A DNA stretch of 34,208 nt from Ottowia thiooxydans DSM 14619. Lineage in GTDB: Bacteria > Pseudomonadota > Gammaproteobacteria > Burkholderiales > Burkholderiaceae_C. Position numbers and translations under genes: made by a program. Shown one piece after another: positions 8,186-16,344 of the stretch (position 1 is the stretch's first letter; the number at the start of each line of letters is the position of its first letter). The notes under the pieces were generated by a model. The model saw nothing but the letters and a program-made list of their open reading frames with translations. It was not told the DNA's origin and searched no databases. The DNA lies in NCBI RefSeq assembly GCF_000422885.1, contig NZ_AUGX01000048.1, positions 1-34,208 on the forward strand. The letters run 5' to 3'.

Positions 8186-10117
8186 ATGACGACTGTTGAT
8201 CACGCGCCTGCGCGCGTGCCGCTTGCCATTTTGCAAGAGGTCTTTGGCTATCCCGCCTTCCGCGGCCAGCAGGCCGCCGTGGTCGACCATGTGACATCCG
8301 GCGGTGATGCGCTGGTGCTGATGCCCACGGGCGGAGGCAAAAGCCTCTGCTACCAGGTGCCCGCCATTGCGCGCCAGCGCGCCGGGCGCGGGGTAACTCT
8401 GGTAATTTCCCCCCTCATTGCCTTGATGCACGACCAGGTCGGTGCACTGGATGAGGCGGGCGTGCCGGCCGCGTTTCTCAATTCCACGCTCGATTGGGAG
8501 CAAACCAAGGAAGTGGAGCGCAAGCTGCTGGCCGGCCAGCTCACACTTCTGTATGCCGCTCCCGAACGCATCTCCACCCCCCGGTTTTTGGGCCTGCTGG
8601 ATACGCTGCACGCGCATGGAAAACTGAGCCTGTTCGCTATCGACGAGGCCCATTGCGTCAGCCAGTGGGGGCATGATTTCCGGCCTGAATACCGTGCGCT
8701 CACGGTACTGCATGAGCGCTGGCCCAGCGTGCCACGCATCGCGCTGACGGCCACCGCAGACGACACCACACGGGCCGACATCGTGGAGCGCCTGCAGCTT
8801 CAGGAGTCGCAGCAGTTCGTCAGCAGCTTCGACCGGCCGAACATCCGCTACACCATCGTCGAGAAAAAAGACCCCACCACTCAGCTTCTGCGTTTCATCC
8901 AGAATGAGCACACGGATGAATCGGGCATCGTTTACTGCCAATCCCGGCGCCGGGTAGAAGAATTGGCACAAACACTGTGCGAAGCCGGCCTGGACGCCAT
9001 GCCCTACCACGCCGGCCTGCCGGCTGCCGAGCGGCAAGCCAACCAGGACCGCTTCCTGCGCGACGAAGGCGTGATCATGGTGGCCACCATTGCCTTCGGC
9101 ATGGGCATTGACAAGCCAGACGTGCGCTTTGTAGCCCACATCGACATGCCCAAGAACATTGAGGGCTACTACCAGGAAACGGGCCGCGCTGGCCGTGATG
9201 GCGGCCCCGCGCAGGCCTGGATGGCCTACGGCCTGCAAGACGTGGTCAATCAGCGCCGCATGATCGACGAAAGCCCCGCAGAAGACGCTTTCAAGCAGAT
9301 CATGGTGCGCAAGCTGGATGCGCTGCTGGGCCTGGCCGAGGCCATCGACTGCAGACGTGCACGGCTGCTGGCGTACTTTGGTGAGCAAATGGTGCCTGCC
9401 AAAGATCCCTCTGGCGCTCATACGCAACCGTACTGCGGCAACTGCGACAACTGCCTGCAACCACCCGATGTATGGGATGCCACTGATTGCGCGCGCAAAC
9501 TGCTCTCCACCATTTACCGTGTTCAGCAGATGAGCGGCATAGGCTTTGGAGCCGGCCACATCATGGACATCGTGCGCGGTAAATCCACCGACAAGATGAA
9601 GCAGTTCGGCCATGAGGAGCTTTCCACCTTCGGTCTGGGTGCTGAGTTCAGCGAACCACAACTTCGGGGGGTGTTGCGACAATTGATCGCTGTTGGCGCC
9701 TTGCATGTTGATGCGCAGGCTTTCAACACCCTTCGCCTGCTAGATGGCGCCCGCCCTATCCTGCGCGGCGAGCAGCCAGTTCGCCTGCGCGCCGCCAGCG
9801 CCAAACCGGAACGCGCGCGCAAGGTCCGTGGCGAACGCGCCGAGCGCGGTTCCCGCAGCCGGGCCACACCGCCAGCAGCCGCTGAGCTGGACGCCGCCGG
9901 GCAAGCTCGTTTTACCGCGCTGAAGGCTTGGCGCGGTGAGGTGGCACGCGAGCACAACCTGCCCGCCTACGTGATCTTCCACGACGCCACCCTGGCCGCC
10001 ATTGCGGCACGTGACCCTCAATCCTCCGCTGATCTGCAAGGCGTGACCGGCATTGGCGCCACCAAGCTGGAACGCTACGGCGAAGAAGTCCTGCGGGTAA
10101 GTCGGCAAGCCGGGTAG
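8186..10117 (+). CDS. recQ: ATP-dependent DNA helicase RecQ
   Basis: A 643-aa 3'-5' DNA helicase that acts in recombination and repair of stalled forks. All parts of a full RecQ are visible: Walker A MPTGGGKS (46-53), [16 protein letters not shown] box (153-156) with [14 protein letters not shown], motif [12 protein letters not shown], a zinc-binding region with cysteines in DCRRARLL and CGNCDNC, a winged-helix domain, and a C-terminal HRDC domain (from about [15 protein letters not shown]). A basic low-complexity linker ([20 protein letters not shown]) joins the last two domains. I chose the ATG at 8186; a TTG at 8138 would add 16 unconvincing residues. It stands alone: the upstream 174-base gap after the Bug gene shows no clear promoter or terminator. 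Confidence 0.96.
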   Translation: MTTVDHAPARVPLAILQEVFGYPAFRGQQAAVVDHVTSGGDALVLMPTGGGKSLCYQVPAIARQRAGRGVTLVISPLIALMHDQVGALDEAGVPAAFLNSTLDWEQTKEVERKLLAGQLTLLYAAPERISTPRFLGLLDTLHAHGKLSLFAIDEAHCVSQWGHDFRPEYRALTVLHERWPSVPRIALTATADDTTRADIVERLQLQESQQFVSSFDRPNIRYTIVEKKDPTTQLLRFIQNEHTDESGIVYCQSRRRVEELAQTLCEAGLDAMPYHAGLPAAERQANQDRFLRDEGVIMVATIAFGMGIDKPDVRFVAHIDMPKNIEGYYQETGRAGRDGGPAQAWMAYGLQDVVNQRRMIDESPAEDAFKQIMVRKLDALLGLAEAIDCRRARLLAYFGEQMVPAKDPSGAHTQPYCGNCDNCLQPPDVWDATDCARKLLSTIYRVQQMSGIGFGAGHIMDIVRGKSTDKMKQFGHEELSTFGLGAEFSEPQLRGVLRQLIAVGALHVDAQAFNTLRLLDGARPILRGEQPVRLRAASAKPERARKVRGERAERGSRSRATPPAAAELDAAGQARFTALKAWRGEVAREHNLPAYVIFHDATLAAIAARDPQSSADLQGVTGIGATKLERYGEEVLRVSRQAG

Positions 10118-10232
10118 AGAGCGACACCCTCCCCCTGGCTTTGGCCACAGCATCCCTCCTCATGCGCCCTGCGCTCCCCGGGAATTGCCCGTGCACAGAC
10201 AGGCGCTGAACAAGCATTCTGGCCAGGTCCAG

Positions 10233-10268
10233 CAATAAAAGGGTAAAAAGGGTATATTTGCCTTATTG
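10233..10268 (+). promoter_or_regulatory. likely promoter/operator of the toxin-antitoxin pair
   Basis: Two perfect tandem copies of AAAAGGGTA (10237-10245 and 10246-10254) run into TATATT (10254-10259), a plausible -10 box about 30 bases before the antitoxin start. CAATAA (10233-10238) and TTATTG (10263-10268) frame the region as an inverted repeat. Repeats overlapping a promoter fit autoregulation by a Phd-type antitoxin. The rest of the gap after recQ (10118-10232) shows nothing clear. Confidence 0.5.
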
Positions 10269-10287
10269 AACCCGTAAGGATCCTGCC

Positions 10288-10638
10288 ATGAGCGCTATTG
10301 CCTTAGCCTTTGACCAACTGCCCCGTACGCCTGCTTCAGATGTCAAGAAGCTGGGATGGCGCGGTGTCATGCGCGCGGTAGGGCGTGAGGGCAAGGTATT
10401 GGTGACCAACCATGATCGGCCAGAAGCCGTGATCTTGTCCCCGGATGAATATGAGCGCCTGACACGCGCTGCAGCCGCTACCGAAGCACGGCAGGAAGAC
10501 GCCATCGACGCCCTGCGCCGCCGCTTTGACGACCGCCTGGCTACCTTGCAGCAAGCAGACGCCGGTCAGCGCTTGCGGGAGGTGTTTGCACAAGGCCCTG
10601 AACTGCAAGGCAAGGTACTCGCTGGCGGTAGTCACTAA
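10288..10638 (+). CDS. Phd/YefM-family antitoxin
   Basis: A 116-aa small protein with the Phd/YefM fold in its first 60 residues: DVKKLGWRGVMRAVGREGKV, then LVTNHDRPEAVILSPDEYERL, the typical beta-strand and helix order of prevent-host-death antitoxins. The N-terminal part should dimerise and bind the operator. The charged helical C-terminus (about 65-116) should wrap and block the toxin. It is longer than classic Phd (about 73-85 aa), mainly in this toxin-binding part. The toxin gene follows after 21 bases. TAAGGATCCTGCC in front of the ATG gives a usable ribosome-binding site. The partner is a zeta-like kinase rather than the usual Doc, YoeB or RelE toxin. Confidence 0.82.
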   Translation: MSAIALAFDQLPRTPASDVKKLGWRGVMRAVGREGKVLVTNHDRPEAVILSPDEYERLTRAAAATEARQEDAIDALRRRFDDRLATLQQADAGQRLREVFAQGPELQGKVLAGGSH

Positions 10639-10659
10639 AAATCTGCTCTCGCTCTAGTT

Positions 10660-11295
10660 GTGCCCGCACCGCGTCCTGTTCTTTACGTCCTGGCTGGGGT
10701 CAACGGCGCAGGTAAAAGCAGTATTGGCGGGCATTTGCTCACACGTGCTGGTTTGACTTGGTTCAATCCGGACACGTTCGCACGCGAACTCCTTGCAGCC
10801 ATCCATTGCGATCAAACCACCGCCAACGCCGCCGCCTGGACTGAAGGACAGCGCCGGCTGGATGAAGCGCTAGCCAAAGGGCAAAGCTTCGCTTTTGAAA
10901 CCACGCTGGGCGGACACAGCGTAGCCAAGCGATTGAAGGGTGCCGGACAAACGCACGACGTATTGGTCTGGTTTTGCGGCCTGGCTTCGCCCGAACTGCA
11001 TCTGGCCCGTGTTCACGCACGCGTGGCGGCCGGTGGCCACGACATTCCTGAAGCCAAAATCCGCGAGCGCTGGGTAGCTTCCATTGCCAACCTCATCGCC
11101 CTCACGCCTCACTTGGCCGAGATACGCCTATTCGACAACAGCGCCACCATCGCACCCGGCCAGCCCATACCGGATCCACTACCGGTAGCCGTGATCCAGC
11201 AGGGCCGATTGACTTGGCCCTCTGTCAAAGACACTGATGTGCTGGCCCGCACGCCGGACTGGGCCAAGCCGGTGCTTGAAAGTGTGATCCATTAA
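10660..11295 (+). CDS. zeta-toxin-like P-loop kinase, probable toxin
   Basis: A 211-aa P-loop protein of the zeta-toxin/AAA type. Zeta toxins phosphorylate UDP-N-acetylglucosamine and so block cell-wall synthesis; that activity is family knowledge and not proven here. Walker A is GVNGAGKSS (residues 13-21). It is followed by FNPDTFAREL, which fits the zeta substrate-site Asp region, and FETTLGG, which matches the strand after the helical insert in zeta-like kinases; RVHARVAAGGHDIPE resembles the lid with basic residues. The start is GTG at 10660, 21 bases after the antitoxin stop, which suits a co-transcribed pair. No membrane segment or signal is seen. The gene seems intact. Confidence 0.82.
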   Translation: MPAPRPVLYVLAGVNGAGKSSIGGHLLTRAGLTWFNPDTFARELLAAIHCDQTTANAAAWTEGQRRLDEALAKGQSFAFETTLGGHSVAKRLKGAGQTHDVLVWFCGLASPELHLARVHARVAAGGHDIPEAKIRERWVASIANLIALTPHLAEIRLFDNSATIAPGQPIPDPLPVAVIQQGRLTWPSVKDTDVLARTPDWAKPVLESVIH

Positions 11296-11497
11296 ATCGG
11301 CGGGCTGCGCTCAGGCTCGGGTTAACCACCACCGCTATGACGCGCTACATATGGCTGAATTGCCGTTCGCCCCGTAGCGCCAGAGACCTGATACGACGAA
11401 GATTCACGGTTCGGGCTATGCGCTCGGGCCGCCCTGCGGCGCCCACTTCGAGCCTCACAGGCCATCATCCCATTCAAAATAAAAGGAGATTCTCAGC

Positions 11498-12466
11498 ATG
11501 ATTTCAAAGTTGGTTACCCACGGAGTTGCAGGTTTTCTACTCGCCAGTTCCACCATGGCGCTTGCTCAGGACTACCCCAACCGCCCCATCCGAATGGTGG
11601 TGCCCTTCGCCGCTGGGGGTGGTGCTGACATCGTCGCACGCGCAGTTGCACAGCCCCTTTCCAAACGCCTGGGTCAGCCCATCGTGGTCGACAACAAGCC
11701 AGGTGGCGGCGCCACACTGGGAGCTGATCTGGTGGCCAAGTCCCCGGCCGATGGATACACGATCCTCTACACCACGCCTGGCCCGCAGATGACCAACCCC
11801 TATCTGATGAGCAAGCTGCCCTATGACCCTGCGCGCGATCTCGTGCCGGTGGCGTCAGTGGCCATTGTTCCCAATGTGCTGGTCGTGAGCAAAAACGTAC
11901 CTGCCCGCACCGTCAAAGAGTTCATCCAGTACGCCAAAACCAACCCAGGCAAGGTCAATTACGCGAGCGCGGGTATTGGGGCGAGCAGCCATCTGGCGGG
12001 AGAGCTCTTCAAGCAATCCGCCGGTATTCATATGGTTCACATCCCCTACAGAGGTACCGGCCCGGCGCTGGCGGATCTGCTTTCAGGAGAGGTTCAAGCA
12101 GCCATCGACAGCATCGCCGTTTACAAGCAGCACATCGACTCCGGGGCGCTCAAGGCCCTGGGTGTTGCCACGCGCCAGCGTTCGAAAGCACTGCCCAATG
12201 TGCCCACCATCGCCGATGACCTCAAAGGCTTTGATGCAGCGCCGGTGAACTACATCTCGGTCCCCGCCAAAACCCCGCAAGCGATCGTAGACCGCCTGAA
12301 CACTGAAATCAACGCAGTGCTGCAATCAGCGGAATTGCAGGAACAACTCGCCACGCATGGTGTTATTCCTCAAGGGGGAACGCAGGCTGAGATGGTTGCG
12401 CTCGTGCGCAGCGAAGCCGCCAAATGGAAAAAGGTGATTGAAACTTCTGGTGCCAAGCTGGACTAA
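11498..12466 (+). CDS. Bug-family periplasmic solute-binding protein (orphan)
   Basis: A 322-aa TctC/Bug receptor with a standard Sec signal peptide (MISKLVTHGVAGFLLASSTM, cleavage after ALA near residue 23). The mature part begins YPNRPIRMVVPFAAGGGAD, then KPGGGATLGA, ADGYTILY and the YRGTGPALADLLSGEVQ segment. AAAAGGAGAT upstream supports the start. It is a lone gene: no enzyme or regulator is next to it on the same strand, and a terminator follows. Its C-terminal KWKKVIETSGAKLD is nearly the same as KWKKVIETSGAQLD of the Bug protein at 30006-31010, so these two may be closer relatives than the other three. The upstream gap 11296-11497 shows no clear promoter. The last codons and stop are duplicated in the DNA (see 12451-12482). 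Confidence 0.9.
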   Translation: MISKLVTHGVAGFLLASSTMALAQDYPNRPIRMVVPFAAGGGADIVARAVAQPLSKRLGQPIVVDNKPGGGATLGADLVAKSPADGYTILYTTPGPQMTNPYLMSKLPYDPARDLVPVASVAIVPNVLVVSKNVPARTVKEFIQYAKTNPGKVNYASAGIGASSHLAGELFKQSAGIHMVHIPYRGTGPALADLLSGEVQAAIDSIAVYKQHIDSGALKALGVATRQRSKALPNVPTIADDLKGFDAAPVNYISVPAKTPQAIVDRLNTEINAVLQSAELQEQLATHGVIPQGGTQAEMVALVRSEAAKWKKVIETSGAKLD

Positions 12467-12482
12467 TGCCAAGCTGGACTAA
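12451..12482 (+). repeat. perfect 16-bp tandem duplication across a stop codon
   Basis: TGCCAAGCTGGACTAA occurs twice in a row (12451-12466 and 12467-12482). The first copy holds the last residues and stop codon of the Bug gene; the second lies just outside it. The protein is not changed. It looks like a recent slippage or duplication event. Confidence 0.9.
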
Positions 12483-12537
12483 TCCAGCTCAGCAAGCTCA
12501 CGTGGATGGTGTTCTTTCCCACGCAATGCAAAAGAAA

Positions 12538-12571
12538 GGTTCGAAGTCTGTAGGTTTCGAGCCCTTTTTTT
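12538..12571 (+). terminator. intrinsic terminator after the Bug gene
   Basis: GGTTCGAA (12538-12545) pairs with TTCGAGCC (12556-12563), including one G-U pair, and a run of seven Ts follows (12565-12571). It sits between two convergent genes, downstream of the plus-strand Bug gene and 16 bases from the end of the minus-strand LeuD-like gene. Confidence 0.7.
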
Positions 12572-12586
12572 GGTGTGGCCGTTCGC

Positions 12587-13135
12587 TCAGGCCGCCAGCG
12601 CCTCACGCTCAGCTTGGCGTGCTTGCCACCAGTTGCGCAGCACGCCATTGGAGCCGCCCACGGCAATGATCTCGCGCAGCACATCGGGCAGCGGCTCATA
12701 TTGAGCCGTGACGCCCGATGTGAGGTTGGTGAAGCGGCCTGTCAGGAAATCCATTTCGGTGCGATCGCCGTCATTCACAAGCTGGGTGATTCCCGTGCAG
12801 TCGGTCAGGAACAGCAACCCTGCGCAGACAGCGCCTCGATAAGCCAGAAAAGGCATGGATTCACTCAACACGCCCACGCCCAGCGCGCGCAGGCCAATGT
12901 AGCCCTGTATCTTGGCCTTGCCTTTGCCAAAGTTCTGGCCCGCAACCACCAGATCACCAGGTTTGACTGCCTTGGAAAAACCGGGCCGAGTCAGCTCCAA
13001 GGTTCGAGGGGCCAGTACAGCGGGATCAAAAATTCGGTCAGAAGCGAAGTGCGCATCGATCAGGCCGTCGTTGTGGCGCAGATCGTCACCGAACTTATGG
13101 CAAACGCCACTAAGCTTCCATTGGATATCAGACAT
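12587..13135 (-). CDS. LeuD/aconitase-family small subunit with an altered catalytic loop
   Basis: A 182-aa homologue of the small (swivel) subunit of isopropylmalate dehydratase-type enzymes. The fold is recognisable from CHKFGDDLRHNDGLIDAHF, PGFSKAVKPGDLVVAGQNFG and the later strands (LAYRGAVCAGLLFLTD). In known family members the text after NFG is C/xGSSREH/QA; the first Ser supplies the catalytic base in aconitase and the Arg binds substrate. Here residues 71-79 read KGKAKIQGY, so Ser, Ser, Arg, Glu and His are all gone. The length is between archaeal-type (about 165) and bacterial LeuD (about 200). AGGAG precedes the ATG. It is the last gene of the LacI-controlled operon, 45 bases after its large subunit. 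Leucine synthesis is unlikely: no leuA or leuB is near. Confidence 0.8.
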   Translation of the reverse strand: MSDIQWKLSGVCHKFGDDLRHNDGLIDAHFASDRIFDPAVLAPRTLELTRPGFSKAVKPGDLVVAGQNFGKGKAKIQGYIGLRALGVGVLSESMPFLAYRGAVCAGLLFLTDCTGITQLVNDGDRTEMDFLTGRFTNLTSGVTAQYEPLPDVLREIIAVGGSNGVLRNWWQARQAEREALAA

Positions 13136-13180
13136 ATGCTTTCTCCTGTGAGATGGGTTGATGGCGACCGCTCAGGCCAT

Positions 13181-14455
13181 TCACGCCGCTATGGCACGGG
13201 CATCTGCGATGTGCCCCACCAATGCAGAGGCGGCCACCGTGGCCGGGCTGCCCAAATAGATCTCTGAAGTCTTGTCCCCCATGCGGCCAGCGGTATTGAC
13301 CGCAGCAGTAGAGATGGACACTTCCCCAGCCCCCAGCGAGCCGGATTTCGCACCCGCGCACGGTCCGCAGCCGGGCGGCAAGATGATGCAGCCAGCTTCT
13401 TGAAAGGCAGATATGAGGCCCTCTTCCGACAGGCGCTTGGCAGTGGCCACCGTGCCAGGCACGATGGTCATACGGGTACCGGGCGCAATGCGCTTGCCAC
13501 GCAAGATGTTGGCAGCCACCAGCATGTCTTCATACATGCCCGAACCGCAGGAGCCAATGAAGGCGTGGTTAATGGTCCGCCCGAGCACGCTGGAGAGATC
13601 CACTGAACGTTCCGGACCACCCGGCAGCGCGACTTGAGGCTCCAGACTGGAAAGATCGAATTCGCCTTCGGCTTCGTACTCAGCATCATCGTCGCTGTAA
13701 ACGCCTGTGAACGGACGCCCCGCGGCCTTCGATTGGCGTTCCACAATCTCGCGTGTAGGCGGGATGAACACATGCGCCACACCCACTTCGGTGGCGGTGT
13801 TGATCAGCGCCACACGGGCTGCGAGGTCGAACTGATCCAGGTTGCCGGCCAGTTCAATCACACGATAGGCAGGGCTCACACCACCATAAGCGCGGTCGGC
13901 CAGATTGCGCGCCAGGCAGTAGCCCACATCGCGGCCGTAGACACCGGCTTTCAGCTGGCCGGTGAACTTGATGCGAATCGTGCTGGGCACCTTGATCCAC
14001 AGCTCGCCCATGGCAATGGCATTGGCAATCTCGGTTCCCACGCGCAGCGCTACCGCACCCACTGCACCGAAGTTGGTGCAGTGCATGTCGTTGGCGTAGA
14101 TAAACATGCCAGGGCCCACCAAACCCATCTCGATTGGAAAGATGTGCCCGTGCCCGCCTTGGCCCACGTCAAAGAACTTGTCCACCTTCCAGGCTTTGGC
14201 TGCCTCGCGGATGCGCAGGCCACGTTGGGCGGCTTTGGGGGTGGAATAAACGACCTCGTGGTCCGTCACAAACACCACCTTGGAAGGATCGTCCAGCTCA
14301 GTGATGCCGATCTCATCCAGCTCGATCTTGGTGGATTCGACCTGCCCATCGTGTAGGAACATCAGGTCCGCGCGTGGGTAGACAAATTCGCCCGGCTTGA
14401 CCGAAGGCAGGCCGGCGGCGCGTGCGGTGATTTTTTCGAATGCGGTCATGCCCAT
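13181..14455 (-). CDS. aconitase-superfamily hydratase large subunit (LeuC/DmdA-like)
   Basis: A 424-aa large subunit of the isopropylmalate/homoaconitate/dimethylmalate dehydratase group, which adds or removes water at a [4Fe-4S] cluster. The cluster cysteines are present: C303 in IGSCGSG, and C363 and C366 in PPGCGPCAG. The active-site Asp-His pair is kept in NDMHCTNFGAVGA (123-125), where the family usually has DSHT. The segment that normally reads NRNFxGR reads AVNTAGR (385-391), so one substrate-binding Arg is missing while the last is kept. The length matches archaeal-type or DmdA-type proteins (about 420), not bacterial LeuC (about 470). Only one base separates the preceding aldolase stop from this start, so translation is coupled. 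ATG at 14449 is an alternative start. Confidence 0.85.
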   Translation of the reverse strand: MGMTAFEKITARAAGLPSVKPGEFVYPRADLMFLHDGQVESTKIELDEIGITELDDPSKVVFVTDHEVVYSTPKAAQRGLRIREAAKAWKVDKFFDVGQGGHGHIFPIEMGLVGPGMFIYANDMHCTNFGAVGAVALRVGTEIANAIAMGELWIKVPSTIRIKFTGQLKAGVYGRDVGYCLARNLADRAYGGVSPAYRVIELAGNLDQFDLAARVALINTATEVGVAHVFIPPTREIVERQSKAAGRPFTGVYSDDDAEYEAEGEFDLSSLEPQVALPGGPERSVDLSSVLGRTINHAFIGSCGSGMYEDMLVAANILRGKRIAPGTRMTIVPGTVATAKRLSEEGLISAFQEAGCIILPPGCGPCAGAKSGSLGAGEVSISTAAVNTAGRMGDKTSEIYLGSPATVAASALVGHIADARAIAA

Positions 14456-14456
14456 G

Positions 14457-15224
14457 TCAGTTCACCTCCGCAACGGGTTCAGCGGCTGCGCGTGCAGCCA
14501 AATCCTTGGCCTTGGCTTCCAGCACCTTTTTGGCACCCGCCGTGACCAGCTTGGCCGAACTGATTTCCACCACAATGTCTTCGCGCATCAACTTGCCAGC
14601 GGCATGCACGCGGTCAAACAGATACTGACGCGCTTTGAGCACTTCCGGATGATCCGGCTCGCCGGGATAGCCCAAACCTTGCGAGAAATCATTCATGCCG
14701 ATGTAGAGGAAATCGATACCCGGCACAGCCATGATTTCATCGATCTTGTCCATGCCCTCGCGGTCTTCGATCATCACACCCACCATCATCTGCTTGTTCG
14801 ATTCGGCGTAGTACTCCCGCCCGTCTTCCTCCCACAGCTGAAAACCTGCACCACGGGCGCTGCCCAGGGAGCGGTCGCCAATGGGGCCAAAGTAAGCAGC
14901 ATCGGCCACTTGTTTCGCCTGCTGGGCGTTGGAGATATGCGGCGCAATGATGCCCTTCACACCCCGGTCTATGTACTGCAGGATGGTGCTGGAATTGATG
15001 TTGGGAATGCGCGCGATGGGTGTCATGCCATAGAGCTCGGCGGCGCGGCAGGTGTTTTCCACGTCTTCGAGCGAGAACAGGCCGTGCTCGCCATCGATCT
15101 GGACATAGTCCATGCCCAACGTCCCCAGAATTTCCACCATCTGCGGCGCCGGCCATGACAGCACAAAACCGTAAACCTTATAGCGGTTGATCGCCGCCTG
15201 CTTGACTTTATTGACTCTGATCAT
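14457..15224 (-). CDS. HpcH/HpaI-family class II aldolase
   Basis: A 255-aa cytoplasmic aldolase of the HpcH/HpaI family. Known members split or join 4-hydroxy-2-oxo acids, with pyruvate as one partner, using a divalent metal. The catalytic set is present: H47 in QIDGEHGLFS, R72 in ARIP, and metal ligands E153 in VMIEDREG and D179 in IGMNDFSQGLG. The C-terminal tail is Ala/Lys rich. AAGGAA in front of the ATG at 15224 supports the start. It lies 46 bases after the Bug gene and one base before the aconitase-type large subunit, so all belong to one operon. The likely job is to cleave a branched or multi-carboxylic hydroxy-oxo acid made or used by the hydratase. The precise substrate is unknown. 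Confidence 0.88.
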   Translation of the reverse strand: MIRVNKVKQAAINRYKVYGFVLSWPAPQMVEILGTLGMDYVQIDGEHGLFSLEDVENTCRAAELYGMTPIARIPNINSSTILQYIDRGVKGIIAPHISNAQQAKQVADAAYFGPIGDRSLGSARGAGFQLWEEDGREYYAESNKQMMVGVMIEDREGMDKIDEIMAVPGIDFLYIGMNDFSQGLGYPGEPDHPEVLKARQYLFDRVHAAGKLMREDIVVEISSAKLVTAGAKKVLEAKAKDLAARAAAEPVAEVN

Positions 15225-15270
15225 CGTGGTTCCTTAGGAGATAAAGCAGAAGATGTGGACTTCAGCTGCC

Positions 15271-16248
15271 TCACTGCACCTTGATGTTGAGAGCCGAAAT
15301 CAACTTGCCCCACTTGGTCGATTCCGCGCGAATGAAGGTGTTGAATTCGTCGGGCGTAGAGACCTTCACCACCAAACCAGTGCTGGTAGTGATCTGCTCG
15401 CGCACCTCTTTGGCATCCAACACCTTGGCCACGTCCTGCGCCATCTTGTTGATCACATCGCGCGGAGTCCCAGCAGGAGCCACAATGCCGTTCCATCCCT
15501 GGATCACGACATCGTTGAAGGCTGGGCCCGCTTCCTGGATGGTGGGAACATCAGGGAAAGCAGGCAGGCGCTGCGTGCCGCCCACGGCAATCAGGCGCAA
15601 GCGGCCAGAACGAGCATGGCCGGCTACGGCGGGAATACCCACGAACATCACCTGAGTCTGCCCCGCCATGACATCCTGCAGCGCAGGTGCATCACCCTTG
15701 TTGGGAATGTGGTGCATGCTGAAGCCGCCCCGGTCAGCCAACAGCTCAGCCGCCAAATGACCAATATTGCCGATGCCTGCGGAGCTATAGTTCATCTCTC
15801 CCTTGAGGGATTTGGCATAGGCCACCAATTCCTTGACGTTGTGCACGGGCAGCTTGGGGTTGACCACCAGTGCGAAAGGCACGCTGCCGATCTGCGCTAC
15901 GGGCACCAAATCCTGCAGGGGATTGAACGGCATCTTGTAGAGAAAGGGATTGATGGTCATGTTGCTGGGCACGCCCAAGCCCACTGTGTAGCCATCTGCC
16001 GGCGCTGTAGCCACGGCTTGCATGCCAATGTTGCCGTTGGCACCCGCCTTGTTCTCCACCACCATCTGCTCGCCCCACACGTCTGATAGCTTGAGCGCGA
16101 TCTGGCGTGCCGTCGTGTCGGGGCTGGAACCAGCCGGTTGCGCCACGATCAGCTTGACCGGCTTGTTTGGCCACGAATTGGCAAATGCGGGGCTGCTCAC
16201 GCAAGCGGCCGCGAGCAAAGCGGCGCAAAGTCGTGCCAAAGGTTTCAT
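15271..16248 (-). CDS. Bug-family periplasmic solute-binding protein of the LacI-controlled operon
   Basis: A 325-aa TctC/Bug receptor with a clear Sec signal peptide (MKPLARLCAALLAAACVSSP, cleavage after AFA). The start of the mature protein, WPNKPVKLIVAQPAGSSPD, departs a little from the family: the usual PFxxGGxxD is AQPAGSSPD, which may affect the ligand pocket. NKAGANGNIGM and ADGYTVGLG follow as expected. AAGGAG at 16255-16260, six bases from the ATG, gives a strong ribosome-binding site. It is the first gene of an operon with the HpaI aldolase and the aconitase-type subunits, and its promoter carries two LacI-type operators. It probably captures the acid that the downstream enzymes break down. 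Confidence 0.92.
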   Translation of the reverse strand: MKPLARLCAALLAAACVSSPAFANSWPNKPVKLIVAQPAGSSPDTTARQIALKLSDVWGEQMVVENKAGANGNIGMQAVATAPADGYTVGLGVPSNMTINPFLYKMPFNPLQDLVPVAQIGSVPFALVVNPKLPVHNVKELVAYAKSLKGEMNYSSAGIGNIGHLAAELLADRGGFSMHHIPNKGDAPALQDVMAGQTQVMFVGIPAVAGHARSGRLRLIAVGGTQRLPAFPDVPTIQEAGPAFNDVVIQGWNGIVAPAGTPRDVINKMAQDVAKVLDAKEVREQITTSTGLVVKVSTPDEFNTFIRAESTKWGKLISALNIKVQ

Positions 16249-16290
16249 CGGGGGCTCCTTCTTGATATTTCTGAAAATCTACAAATCACT

Positions 16291-16306
16291 ATGACATCGA
16301 TGTCAT
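16291..16306. promoter_or_regulatory. LacI-type operator O1
   Basis: ATGACATCGATGTCAT is a perfect 16-bp palindrome with the central CG typical of LacI-family operators. It falls at about +3 to +18 of the predicted minus-strand transcript, where a bound repressor would block RNA polymerase. A second, similar site lies 25 bp away, centre to centre. The LacI-family gene just upstream is the obvious regulator. Confidence 0.75.
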
Positions 16307-16315
16307 TTGTGGCGA

Positions 16316-16331
16316 ATGTTATCGATGTCAT
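16316..16331. promoter_or_regulatory. LacI-type operator O2
   Basis: ATGTTATCGATGTCAT shares 14 of 16 bases with O1, including the full right half and central CG. On the minus strand it overlaps the -10 box and ten bases of the spacer of the predicted promoter, an ideal place for repression. Confidence 0.7.
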
Positions 16332-16344
16332 GACTGGCTGTCAA
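16316..16344 (-). promoter_or_regulatory. sigma-70 promoter of the Bug/aldolase/hydratase operon
   Basis: Read on the minus strand, TTGACA (16344-16339) is followed after exactly 17 bases by TAACAT (16321-16316). The -35 matches the consensus fully and the -10 in four of six bases. Transcription would start near 16309, leaving an untranslated leader of about 60 bases before the ATG at 16248. Confidence 0.72.

Noticed and set aside
8036-9706. 556-codon open frame on the minus strand
   Set aside because: It is fully antisense to recQ, whose domains are complete and certain. High-GC codon use leaves such mirror frames open; the product has no recognisable family.
12587-14455. Reading the LeuC/LeuD-like pair as leucine biosynthesis genes
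   Set aside because: No leuA or leuB nearby, lengths fit archaeal-type or DmdA-type enzymes, the small-subunit loop is changed, and the operon is catabolic in content.
13634-16086. Several 240-280-codon plus-strand frames opposite the LeuC-like, aldolase and Bug genes
   Set aside because: All mirror minus-strand genes with cluster cysteines, metal ligands or signal peptides in place.
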